Shown: positions 6,092 through 13,431 of the stretch, in pieces
Numbering within the stretch: position 1 is the first letter of the stretch
How the letters are laid out: the number at the start of each line of letters is the position of its first letter
DNA from: Bacteroidota bacterium
Lineage (GTDB): Bacteria; Bacteroidota; Bacteroidia; Flavobacteriales; Flavobacteriaceae
Assembly (NCBI GenBank): GCA_023427845.1
Contig: JAEYZX010000135.1
Coordinates: 1 to 17,958 of the forward strand
Reading direction: 5' to 3'
DNA: 17,958 nt
Notes under the pieces: generated by a model
What the model was told of the DNA's origin: nothing
Seen by the model: the letters and a program-made list of their open reading frames with translations, nothing else
Databases searched by the model: none
Program-made: the position numbers and the translations under genes

Positions 6092-8347
6092 ATGATTGAA
6101 GAAACTGTGGAAGTGATCACGGCGGCCGAAGAGTCTTCCCATCACTTGTATCCCCTTATCAGCGATTTGGGACTTATTTTGATGACCGCCGCTGTTGCCG
6201 TTTTGCTGTTTAAGAAAATACGGCAGCCTTTGGTATTGGGATATCTGATTGCAGGATTTCTTGCAGGAAGCCATTTTGATTTTTTTCCATCGGTTCAGGA
6301 CAACCACAGTGTTGAAGTCTGGGCTGAGATTGGCGTAATTTTTTTGCTGTTCAGCCTCGGACTCGAATTCAGTTTCAAGAAGCTGATGAAAGTTGGCGGT
6401 ACGGCGTCGATAACCGCAATGACGCAAATCATTTGCATGGTCGTTCTGGGTTACTGGGTGGGCCAGTGGATGGGTTGGAAACAGATGGATAGTTTGTTTT
6501 TGGGTGCAATACTTTCAATGTCGTCGACCACAATCATCCTTCGCGCCTTTGACGAGTTGGGGGTAAAAGGGCGCAAGTTTGCCGGAATCGTATTTGGTGC
6601 CCTGATCGTTGAAGATATTATGGCCATCGTCATTATGGTATTGTTGTCGACAATAGCGGTCAGCCAGCAGTTTTCGGGCGTAGAATTACTGCAGTCGATA
6701 CTTAAATTGATGTTCTTTCTAACGATTTGGTTCCTGGGCGGCATCTTCTTCATTCCGACATTGCTGCGTGCGACAAAAAACCTCGTCACCGACGAAATGC
6801 TGCTCATACTGTCGATCGCGCTGTGCATCATGATGGTGATCCTTGCCGCGAACGTTGGATTTTCACCTGCGCTTGGTGCATTCATAATGGGTTCCATACT
6901 TGCAGAAACCATTCAGGCCGAACGGATTGAGCATTTGGTTAAACCCGTAAAGGATTTGTTTGGGGCGATATTTTTCGTATCGGTCGGAATGCTCATCAAT
7001 CTTGATACACTGGTCGAATACGCGCTTCCGGTGGCAATCATTACACTGCTGACAATTTTCGGAAAAGCCATTTTCTCGGCGCTTGGAGCATTACTGTCGG
7101 GCCAGCCGCTGAAACAATCGGTGCAGACCGGTATGAGTTTGGCGCAAATCGGCGAATTCTCGTTTATCATTGCCACGCTTGGTATGACTCTTGGCGTAAC
7201 GAGTGCGTTCCTGTATCCGATAGTCGTTGCGGTATCGGCAGTGACCACATTTACGACGCCGTTTCTAATTCGATATTCGACTCCATTTTCGGAAAAACTA
7301 GAGAGAAACCTGCCTCAAAAATGGATTAAAAGCATAGCCAAATACAGCACGAATACAGAAGCCATAAAGTCGGTCAGCAATTGGCAGGTGATACTCCGCG
7401 CAAATTTTATGCAGGTGTTGATCAATTCGGTCGTAATCGTTGGAGTGATCTTATTGTCATCGGTTTACATTTTGCCGTTGGTTGAGTCTTCAAAATTCGG
7501 CAATGCACTTGCGGCGTTGATCACGCTGGTGATACTGGCCCCGTTCTTATGGGCATTATCGCTCAGGCGTGTGGCCGTCAAAGAAGTTGAGGCCGTTACA
7601 AAAGAGCGCAAGTACCGTGGACCTATAGCGATGCTGATTGTGCTTCGGATTTTGTTGACGATGGTGTATCTTGGATTCCTGTTAAATACGTTCTTTTCGG
7701 CCGGCATTGCATTGTTCGCACTTGTGGCCGCGATTGCTGCCTATATCATTTTTCCGAAGAAACTCAACAGGCAGTATCAAAAAATTGAGAATCATTTCCT
7801 CAAAAATTTCAACGCACGCGACATTGTTGCCGCAAGCCGCAGCCGCCGCGATCTGACCCCGTGGGACGGGCACATGACGACGTTCAATATAGCAAAGGAA
7901 TCCAACCTCGCCGGAAAGGCTTTGTCTGAACTTGAAATCCGTGAAACGATGGGAATCAACATCGCATTTATAAAACGTGGCGATATTTCGATCAACATTC
8001 CGAATGGTAATGAAAGACTGTTCCCTGGAGACGAAATTTGCGTCATCGGAACCGATAATCAGGTACAACAATTTAAGAATTACCTCGATGAACATGAGGT
8101 CGCGGTACCTGAAAAAGTCCGCGAAGGTGATATTGTGTTAAAGCAGATTGAACTGATCAACGAAGAATTTATCGGTAAAAGCATACGCGAATCAAAAATC
8201 CGTGAGAAAACAAATGGCATGGTCGTGGGCATTGAGCGCAACCGCAAGCGTCTACTCAATCCGGAATCGAGCATGATACTCCAAAAACACGACATTTTAT
8301 GGGTTGTCGGAAGCAAGAAAAAACTTGTCGAATTCTTTGCGGAATAA
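6092..8347 (+). CDS. CPA2-family cation:proton antiporter with two C-terminal RCK_C (TrkA_C) domains
   Basis: An integral membrane protein of 751 residues. Residues about 20-400 form a Na+/H+-exchanger (Kef-like) transport domain with typical stretches: RQPLVLGYLIAGFLAG, FLLFSLGLEFSF, a helix carrying Glu174-Asp175 (LIVEDIMAIV) where this superfamily has its ion-binding acids, and LAQIGEFSFIIA. Four further hydrophobic segments follow at about 440-465, 470-492, 512-534 and 535-554. Two cytoplasmic RCK_C-like domains follow at about 592-672 and 678-751, each ending in a motif of the type GDEICVIG or HDILWVVG. There is no NAD-binding RCK_N domain, unlike KefB/KefC. The family exchanges K+ or Na+ for H+; which ion is used here cannot be read from sequence. 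The RCK_C pair suggests control by a small ligand. Confidence 0.9.
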   Translation: MIEETVEVITAAEESSHHLYPLISDLGLILMTAAVAVLLFKKIRQPLVLGYLIAGFLAGSHFDFFPSVQDNHSVEVWAEIGVIFLLFSLGLEFSFKKLMKVGGTASITAMTQIICMVVLGYWVGQWMGWKQMDSLFLGAILSMSSTTIILRAFDELGVKGRKFAGIVFGALIVEDIMAIVIMVLLSTIAVSQQFSGVELLQSILKLMFFLTIWFLGGIFFIPTLLRATKNLVTDEMLLILSIALCIMMVILAANVGFSPALGAFIMGSILAETIQAERIEHLVKPVKDLFGAIFFVSVGMLINLDTLVEYALPVAIITLLTIFGKAIFSALGALLSGQPLKQSVQTGMSLAQIGEFSFIIATLGMTLGVTSAFLYPIVVAVSAVTTFTTPFLIRYSTPFSEKLERNLPQKWIKSIAKYSTNTEAIKSVSNWQVILRANFMQVLINSVVIVGVILLSSVYILPLVESSKFGNALAALITLVILAPFLWALSLRRVAVKEVEAVTKERKYRGPIAMLIVLRILLTMVYLGFLLNTFFSAGIALFALVAAIAAYIIFPKKLNRQYQKIENHFLKNFNARDIVAASRSRRDLTPWDGHMTTFNIAKESNLAGKALSELEIRETMGINIAFIKRGDISINIPNGNERLFPGDEICVIGTDNQVQQFKNYLDEHEVAVPEKVREGDIVLKQIELINEEFIGKSIRESKIREKTNGMVVGIERNRKRLLNPESSMILQKHDILWVVGSKKKLVEFFAE

Positions 8348-8363
8348 TCCTAAATCCCAGCCC

Positions 8364-8385
8364 TAATTCTTATCAAAAAGAATTA
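8364..8385. terminator. Bidirectional terminator hairpin between the antiporter gene and guaB
   Basis: TAATTCTT (8364-8371) and AAGAATTA (8378-8385) form an 8-bp stem with a 6-base loop between two convergent genes; it covers the guaB stop codon. It is preceded by CCCAGCCCT (8356-8364), a block shared with the interspersed element at 5979-6061, so it may be a degraded copy. The stem is AT-rich and lacks a strong T tract. Confidence 0.45.
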
Positions 8386-9855
8386 TCGGGAATAGTTCGG
8401 CGCCTCCTTGGTGATCGTGACATTGTGCGGATGGCTTTCCGTGATTCCGCTTGACGTGATCCTTACAAACCGCCCGGTTTCCTGAAGCGTCGGAATGTCT
8501 TTTGCGCCACAGTAACCCATTCCGGCACGCAAACCACCGATGAATTGCTGCATGCTTTCGTTCAATTCGCCTTTATACGGCACGCGGCCCACAATTCCTT
8601 CGGGAACCAATTTTTTGATATCGTCCTCAACATCTTGGAAATAGCGGTCTTTTGAACCTTCTTTCATTGCCTCTACCGATCCCATTCCGCGATACGACTT
8701 GAATTTACGTCCTTCAAAAATTATGGTTTCCCCAGGCGATTCCTTTGTGCCTGCAAGCAACGAACCAAGCATTACGCTATCGGCTCCTGCTGCAATCGCT
8801 TTTGGGATATCACCCGTATAACGTATTCCACCGTCGGCAATTACGGGAATTCCCGACCCTTTTAAAGCGGCAGCAACCTCAAGTACCGCTGAAAACTGCG
8901 GAAAACCCACTCCGGCAACCACGCGCGTAGTGCAGATGGATCCGGGTCCGATTCCCACCTTGACCCCGTCTGCACCGTTTTCGACAAGATATTTTGCGGC
9001 TTCGGGAGTCGCGATGTTTCCGACGATTACATCAACATCGGGAAACTTGCTTTTAACCGATTTCAGTACATCCACTACGCCCTTTGTATGACCGTGAGCG
9101 GTATCGACTATAATTGCATCGACGCCGGCGTTCACAAGTGCTTCGGCCCGTTGAACAGCATCGGCCGTGACGCCAATTGCAGCGGCAACGCGAAGGCGTC
9201 CAAAACTGTCTTTGTTTGCGATTGGTTTTTGGGTGAGTTTGGTGATGTCGCGAAAGGTTATAAGCCCAACCAGCTTGTTATCTGAATTCACGACCGGCAA
9301 TTTCTCGATTTTATGTCCCTGCAGAATTACCTCGGCTTCCTCAAGGGAAGTTCCTTCGGCAACGGTGACAAGGTTTTCGCTTGTCATGATTTCGATGATC
9401 GGGCGTGCATTGTTCTTTTCGAAACGCAGGTCCCTGTTGGTGACTATGCCTTTAAGCTTTTGGTCGGCATCCACAATTGGAATTCCGCCTATACCGAATT
9501 CCTTCATCGCATTTTTTGCATCGGCAACAGTCGAGCTAAGAGGCAGTGTTACGGGATCAATTATCATTCCCGATTCGGCCCGTTTCACTTTTCTGACTTT
9601 AGCGGCCTGCTGCTGGATGGTCATGTTTTTATGAAGCACGCCGATCCCACCTTCCTGAGCCATGGCGATTGCCATTGCGCTTTCGGTTACCGTATCCATT
9701 GCTGCTGATACGATTGGGACATTCAGTACGATGTTTTTGGAAAATTTTGATTGTATGCTGACTTCACGGGGAAGTACATTGGAGTAGTTTGGTACAAGAA
9801 GTACATCGTCGTAGGTCAAGCCTTCGCCAATAATTTTTGAGTTGTGTGCAATCAT
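8383..9855 (-). CDS. guaB: Inosine-5'-monophosphate dehydrogenase
   Basis: A TIM-barrel enzyme of 490 residues oxidising IMP to XMP with NAD+, the committed step of GMP synthesis. The N-terminus LTYDDVLLVPNYSNVLP and SAAMDTVTESAMAIAMA are canonical. Two CBS modules (about 98-145 and 156-208) interrupt the barrel and in this family bind adenine or guanine nucleotides as regulators. The catalytic loop GIGPGSICTTR places the active cysteine at residue 308 (305 in E. coli). The flap motif YRGMGSVEAM and the C-terminal Glu-containing monovalent-cation region are present. Cytoplasmic tetramer by family knowledge. A -7 box lies 23 bases upstream of the ATG. It is convergent with the antiporter gene, with a hairpin across its stop codon. 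Confidence 0.98.
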   Translation of the reverse strand: MIAHNSKIIGEGLTYDDVLLVPNYSNVLPREVSIQSKFSKNIVLNVPIVSAAMDTVTESAMAIAMAQEGGIGVLHKNMTIQQQAAKVRKVKRAESGMIIDPVTLPLSSTVADAKNAMKEFGIGGIPIVDADQKLKGIVTNRDLRFEKNNARPIIEIMTSENLVTVAEGTSLEEAEVILQGHKIEKLPVVNSDNKLVGLITFRDITKLTQKPIANKDSFGRLRVAAAIGVTADAVQRAEALVNAGVDAIIVDTAHGHTKGVVDVLKSVKSKFPDVDVIVGNIATPEAAKYLVENGADGVKVGIGPGSICTTRVVAGVGFPQFSAVLEVAAALKGSGIPVIADGGIRYTGDIPKAIAAGADSVMLGSLLAGTKESPGETIIFEGRKFKSYRGMGSVEAMKEGSKDRYFQDVEDDIKKLVPEGIVGRVPYKGELNESMQQFIGGLRAGMGYCGAKDIPTLQETGRFVRITSSGITESHPHNVTITKEAPNYSR

Positions 9856-9878
9856 TACAATTGTAGTTGAATTGCGTG

Positions 9879-9886
9879 CAAATATA
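9879..9886 (-). promoter_or_regulatory. Bacteroidota-type -7 promoter box for guaB
   Basis: On the minus strand this reads TATATTTG, an exact TAnnTTTG match, 23 bases upstream of the guaB ATG. Confidence 0.6.
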
Positions 9887-9910
9887 CGGAATTAGTTGGG
9901 AAGTTGGATT

Positions 9911-9956
9911 TTGGATTGATAGATTGGCAGAATTGCAGATTTGGGGATTGGCAGAT
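9911..9956. repeat. Degenerate short direct repeats between guaB and the HMG-CoA lyase gene
   Basis: GATTGGCAGA occurs twice with a 24-base period (9922-9931 and 9946-9955). Degenerate relatives lie between and before (GGATTGAT, AATTGCAGAT, TTGGGGATT). The stretch is noncoding, within a 154-base gap downstream of one minus-strand gene and upstream of another. It looks like decayed simple-sequence repeats. The same gap holds the guaB promoter; I see no terminator hairpin for the lyase gene. Confidence 0.4.
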
Positions 9957-10009
9957 ACCCTACGATGTCTTGCGCTAATTTTCACGGACTAGTTCTGTCA
10001 TCAATCTCT

Positions 10010-10873
10010 TCAATGATATTCCCCAAACAACTTTGTAGCTTCATTATACGCACTTTCGAAACTCATCGGGCTCGTATTCGTGTTTTCGTTGTGGGAGGTA
10101 AAATAGGAGAGCAATTTTTCGGTTGGCATATTTCCGGTCAAATCGTCTGTTGCCATTGGACATCCGCCGAATCCCTGGACCGCTCCATCATAGCGTCGGC
10201 AGCCCGCTTTATAGGCCGCATCGATTTTCTCGAACCATTTATTCGGATTTGTATGCAGGTGCGCGCCGAATTCGATTTCTGGATATTGCGGAATCAAATT
10301 CGAATACAAATACGCTATCACATCGGGTGTAGAGCTGCCTACGGTATCGGAAAGCGACAGTATTTTGACGCCCATTCCCGACAATTTTTTAGTCCACTCC
10401 CCTACTATTTCCACGTTCCATGGGTCGCCGTACGGATTTCCGAAACCCATCGACAAATAGGCAACTACTTCCTTTCCACTTTTATCGGCAATGTTCAGAA
10501 TTTCCTGCAGTGTCACAAGCGATTCTGCGATTGTTTTGTGTGTGTTGCGCATCTGAAAATTCTCGGAAATCGAAAAGGGATAACCTAGATATTGTATTTC
10601 CGAATGGGTTGCGGCGATTTCCGCACCTTGCCGGTTCGCAATGATGGCCAATAGTTTGGTTGATGTTTTTGACAGGTCGAGCATCGATAAAACTTCGGCA
10701 GTGTCCCGCATTTGCGGAATTGCCTTTGGGGAAACGAAACTTCCAAAATCGAGTGTGTCAAATCCCACCCGCAATAACGATTGTATGTATGCTGCCTTTT
10801 TGTGCGTTGGAATAAAGGTTTTGATCCCTTGCATCGCATCGCGTGGGCATTCGATTATTTTAATTTGTGCCAT
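10010..10873 (-). CDS. Hydroxymethylglutaryl-CoA lyase
   Basis: An HMGL-like TIM-barrel aldolase of 287 residues that cleaves HMG-CoA to acetyl-CoA and acetoacetate, the last step of leucine degradation. Near the N-terminus ECPRDAMQG carries the catalytic-type Arg11-Asp12. The metal-binding HxH is in GAHLHTNP (His205, His207). The mobile loop GFGGCPMATDDLTGN supplies Cys238 and Asn248, matching the conserved Cys and Asn of human HMGCL. SLSDTVG (174-180) is the usual barrel strand. Lyases of the related citramalate/isopropylmalate synthase group lack the GGCP loop, so HMG-CoA lyase is the best call. The start gives the usual family N-terminus, but the -7 box ends only 7 bases before it, implying an almost leaderless mRNA. 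Confidence 0.93.
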   Translation of the reverse strand: MAQIKIIECPRDAMQGIKTFIPTHKKAAYIQSLLRVGFDTLDFGSFVSPKAIPQMRDTAEVLSMLDLSKTSTKLLAIIANRQGAEIAATHSEIQYLGYPFSISENFQMRNTHKTIAESLVTLQEILNIADKSGKEVVAYLSMGFGNPYGDPWNVEIVGEWTKKLSGMGVKILSLSDTVGSSTPDVIAYLYSNLIPQYPEIEFGAHLHTNPNKWFEKIDAAYKAGCRRYDGAVQGFGGCPMATDDLTGNMPTEKLLSYFTSHNENTNTSPMSFESAYNEATKLFGEYH

Positions 10874-10880
10874 AGAATCC

Positions 10881-10888
10881 CAAAGATA
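10881..10888 (-). promoter_or_regulatory. Bacteroidota-type -7 promoter box for the HMG-CoA lyase gene
   Basis: On the minus strand this reads TATCTTTG, an exact TAnnTTTG match. Only 7 bases separate it from the ATG, so transcription would start at or within a few bases of the start codon. Confidence 0.55.
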
Positions 10889-10935
10889 AAAAAGTATTGC
10901 CGTTAATAAAATTGGGATTCTTTTTATTTTGGAAG

Positions 10936-11011
10936 TATTACGGAATTCGGTAATAAATTAAAATATTACCAAATTTGGTAATAAAATAAAATATTACGTA
11001 ATTTGGTAATA
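10936..11011. promoter_or_regulatory. Array of three 20-bp palindromic operators upstream of the SatD-DUF3307 operon
   Basis: Three copies of TATTAC-N8-GTAATA lie at 10936-10955, 10964-10983 and 10992-11011. The middle copy, TATTACCAAATTTGGTAATA, is a perfect palindrome. The first has one mismatched base pair and the third two. Linkers are exactly 8 bp (AATTAAAA, AAATAAAA), so centres are exactly 28 bp apart. The last copy ends 13 bases before the satD-like ATG. TTG in copy 2 (10975-10977) and TAATTTG in copy 3 (10999-11005) could be -33 and -7 elements, the latter one base shorter than consensus; a protein bound here would then block the promoter. The natural candidate is the HTH of the first gene product. 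The opposite-strand lyase promoter is about 50 bases away. Confidence 0.8.
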
Positions 11012-11024
11012 TAAAAACCTTGAT

Positions 11025-11636
11025 ATGACCAGCATACTGACCGGTGACATCGTAAAATCACGTCGCAGCACTACAACATTGTGGGCTGACGGACTTAAAA
11101 AAATATTTTCCGATATTGGACAAACGCCAAAAGATTGGGAGATTTATCGCGGAGACGAATTTCAGCTTGAAGTTAAAAATCCAGCGGAAGCACTTTTGGT
11201 TGCAATCCGGATCAAGGCCTTCTTAAAAACGCTCAAGCTCGATGCAAGAATGAGCATCGGTATAGGCGACAAAGAATACGCGGCGCCTAAAATTACCGAA
11301 AGCAACGGCACCGCCTTCGTACGCTCGGGCGAACTTTTTGAAACCTTGAAAAAAGAAAAAGTCATGCTTGCAGTAAATTCACGCAATTCGGATTTCGACA
11401 ACGATCTAAACCTGATGCTTCGCTTTGGGGCCTCAATCATGAACAACTGGCTTCCTCAGTCGGCCGAATTCGTACTTCTGGCAATAGAGAATCCAACGCT
11501 TTCACAGGAAGAACTTGGGATTAAACTCGGAATCAATCAAGCGGCGGTGAGCCGTCGCCAAACGAGGGCACAATTCGAACTGATAATGGACCTCGATGCG
11601 TTCTACAGAAATAAACTTAAAAAACATATTCTATGA
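11025..11636 (+). CDS. SatD-family protein with C-terminal helix-turn-helix, probable autoregulator
   Basis: A 203-residue protein of the SatD family, named after a gene in the Streptococcus mutans sat (secretion and acid tolerance) operon; the biochemical role is not established. The N-terminal half contains ILTGDIVKSR (Asp8), IYRGDEFQLEV (RGDEF at 42-46) and ARMSIGIG (about 74-81). Their order and character resemble beta strands of nucleotidyl-cyclase/GGDEF folds, an inference from motif resemblance only. Residues about 158-182 (SQEELGIKLGINQAAVSRR) form a classic helix-turn-helix, so it probably binds DNA. Three palindromes directly upstream are the obvious target. The stop codon overlaps the next gene's start (ATGA), implying translational coupling. 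The ATG at 11025 matches the usual family N-terminus. Confidence 0.85.
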   Translation: MTSILTGDIVKSRRSTTTLWADGLKKIFSDIGQTPKDWEIYRGDEFQLEVKNPAEALLVAIRIKAFLKTLKLDARMSIGIGDKEYAAPKITESNGTAFVRSGELFETLKKEKVMLAVNSRNSDFDNDLNLMLRFGASIMNNWLPQSAEFVLLAIENPTLSQEELGIKLGINQAAVSRRQTRAQFELIMDLDAFYRNKLKKHIL

Positions 11637-12343
11637 TACTATTTGTAAAACTGCTGCTGGCACATTTGCTGGGCGACTTCCTGTTGCAACCAAATTCGTG
11701 GGTAGCCGACAAAGAAGTAAAAAGGCATCGCAGCATTTATATGTATTTACACATAGTGCTTCATGGTGCTGTTGCGTGGATGATAGTCGGGGAAATCGAG
11801 TTTGGGATTTATGCACTTCTGCTGACCGTAACCCATGGCCTGATCGATTATGCGAAACTCCGATTTCAGCGGGAATCCACGAAACGCAATTGGTTTGTAA
11901 TTGATCAGGTGTTGCATTTGCTCGTAATTGCACTAATCGCGATTTGGTATGCAAATCCGACGGCAACATTTACGGCTCCGGCTAATGAATTCTGGATTGT
12001 GCTCACAGGCGTATTATTCCTTACGCAGCCAACTTCGATATTAATAAAAAATGTCATATCGGTTTGGACGCCCGAAAATAAAGACGCGGCCGACGGCTCA
12101 TTGCAAAATGCCGGGAATTATATAGGTATTTTGGAAAGGCTGTTTGTGATCTGTTTCATATTGACAGGGCATTTCGAGGCAATCGGATTCCTTCTTGGCG
12201 CGAAATCCATATTCCGGTTTGGTGACCTGATGGAAGCAAAGGAGCGAAAACTGACCGAATACGTCCTTATAGGAACACTGCTGAGTTTTGGTATTGCAAT
12301 GTTGGCGGGACTGTTGGTCCAGTATGCTTTATCTTTGACGTAG
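11633..12343 (+). CDS. DUF3307 integral membrane protein, possible membrane metal-dependent enzyme
   Basis: A 236-residue polytopic inner-membrane protein of the DUF3307 family, function unknown. The first half carries four His/Asp pairs, each four residues apart in a hydrophobic or amphipathic helix: His11/Asp15 (HLLGD), His40/His44 (HIVLH), His68/Asp72 (HGLID) and Asp91/His95 (DQVLH). Such i/i+4 pairs suggest an intramembrane metal site, as proposed for YdjM/DUF457 membrane hydrolases; that parallel is my inference. The second half has three more hydrophobic segments and the motifs NYIGILER and AKSIFRFGDL. The start overlaps the satD-like stop by four bases, so the two are one operon. The last 15 bases overlap the convergent pyrD. 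Confidence 0.85.
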   Translation: MILFVKLLLAHLLGDFLLQPNSWVADKEVKRHRSIYMYLHIVLHGAVAWMIVGEIEFGIYALLLTVTHGLIDYAKLRFQRESTKRNWFVIDQVLHLLVIALIAIWYANPTATFTAPANEFWIVLTGVLFLTQPTSILIKNVISVWTPENKDAADGSLQNAGNYIGILERLFVICFILTGHFEAIGFLLGAKSIFRFGDLMEAKERKLTEYVLIGTLLSFGIAMLAGLLVQYALSLT

Positions 12344-13348
12344 TATTGCTTTGTTGATCGATTTTACCAAGGCCGGCCCTTCGTAAATAAATCCGGTGTA
12401 AAGCTGCACAAGGCTCGCTCCTGAATTGAGTTTTTCGAGCGCATCTTCAGCCGAATGGATTCCGCCGACACCTATAATCGGAAAGGATTTATTGCTTTTT
12501 TCGGACAGAAATCGAATAACTTCGGTGGAACGATTTGCCAATGGTTTTCCCGATAATCCACCCATTTCCTTTTTGTTTTCGGATTGTAACCCCTCGCGCG
12601 AAATGGTTGTGTTTGTCGCAATCACACCGGCGATTTTGGTTTGATTGACGATTTCGATAATATCGAGAAGCTGGTCGTTGGTAAGGTCGGGTGCGATTTT
12701 TAAAAGGATCGGTTTCTGTTTTTCTTTTGCCGCGTTTTTATCCTGAAGTGTTTGAAGTAATTGCGTTAACGGCTCTTTGTCCTGCAATGCACGAAGATTC
12801 GGTGTATTTGGCGAGCTTACATTGACTACAAAATAATCGACATGATCGAATAATGCGTCAAAACAAATTTCGTAATCCGAAACAGCATCTTCATTACTTG
12901 TGATTTTATTCTTGCCGATATTTCCGCCAATGAGTACGCCTTTGTTTTTGCGAAGGCGTTCGACTGCCGCAGCGACACCGCCATTGTTGAAACCCATTCG
13001 GTTGACGATAGCGGCATCTTCCTTTAATCGGAACAAACGCTTCTTAGGATTTCCGTCCTGGGCCATCGGTGTCAACGTTCCAATTTCAATGAATCCGAAG
13101 CCAAAATTCGAAAGTTCATTGTAAAGCCGTGCATCTTTGTCGAAGCCAGCGGCGAGTCCGACCGGATTTTTGAATTTGAGTCCGAATACCTCGGTTTCAA
13201 GTCGTTTGTCGCCTACGACATAAAGCGATCGGAACAGTGCATTAAAACCCGGAATTTTCGAAAGAAACCGAATCAGCGAAAACGTAAAATGGTGAACCTC
13301 TTCAGGGTCGAACAGGAATAATAATGGCCGAAGCAGCAGTTTGTACAT
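12329..13348 (-). CDS. pyrD: Quinone-dependent dihydroorotate dehydrogenase (class 2)
   Basis: A 339-residue FMN enzyme that oxidises dihydroorotate to orotate and passes electrons to the quinone pool, the fourth step of pyrimidine synthesis. The N-terminal helices (MYKLLLRPLLFLFDPEEVHHFTF is the class 2 type, shown here as separate elements: RPLLFLFDPE, HHFTFSLIRFL) form the membrane and quinone tunnel. FKNPVGLAAGFDKDA, EIGTLTP and NRMGFNN are core FMN motifs. NVSSPNTPNLR supplies the catalytic-base Ser179, characteristic of class 2 (class 1 has Cys). GVGGIHSAEDA and QLYTGFIYEGP close the phosphate site. A -7 box lies 17 bases upstream of the ATG. The 3' end overlaps the convergent DUF3307 gene by 15 bases. 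Confidence 0.97.
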   Translation of the reverse strand: MYKLLLRPLLFLFDPEEVHHFTFSLIRFLSKIPGFNALFRSLYVVGDKRLETEVFGLKFKNPVGLAAGFDKDARLYNELSNFGFGFIEIGTLTPMAQDGNPKKRLFRLKEDAAIVNRMGFNNGGVAAAVERLRKNKGVLIGGNIGKNKITSNEDAVSDYEICFDALFDHVDYFVVNVSSPNTPNLRALQDKEPLTQLLQTLQDKNAAKEKQKPILLKIAPDLTNDQLLDIIEIVNQTKIAGVIATNTTISREGLQSENKKEMGGLSGKPLANRSTEVIRFLSEKSNKSFPIIGVGGIHSAEDALEKLNSGASLVQLYTGFIYEGPALVKSINKAILRQR

Positions 13349-13365
13349 GTCGTGTAGTTGTACTA

Positions 13366-13373
13366 CAAAAGTA
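13366..13373 (-). promoter_or_regulatory. Bacteroidota-type -7 promoter box for pyrD
   Basis: On the minus strand this reads TACTTTTG, an exact TAnnTTTG match, 17 bases upstream of the pyrD ATG. The small upstream membrane gene ends 58 bases further on. Confidence 0.6.
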
Positions 13374-13431
13374 GTTCAGACTTTATAGACACGCAAACAT
13401 TTAGCCCTTTAGGCTTTGATTATTGCATTTG

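Noticed and set aside
9941..10588. 215-residue open frame antisense to the HMG-CoA lyase gene
   Set aside because: The lyase has all catalytic motifs on the other strand; the antisense frame shows no recognisable family.
10936..11011. Minimal CRISPR-like array (three 20-bp repeats with 8-bp spacers)
   Set aside because: Spacers are only 8 bp and AT-rich, repeats are palindromic operators, there is no cas gene, and the position is a promoter. Operators explain it better.
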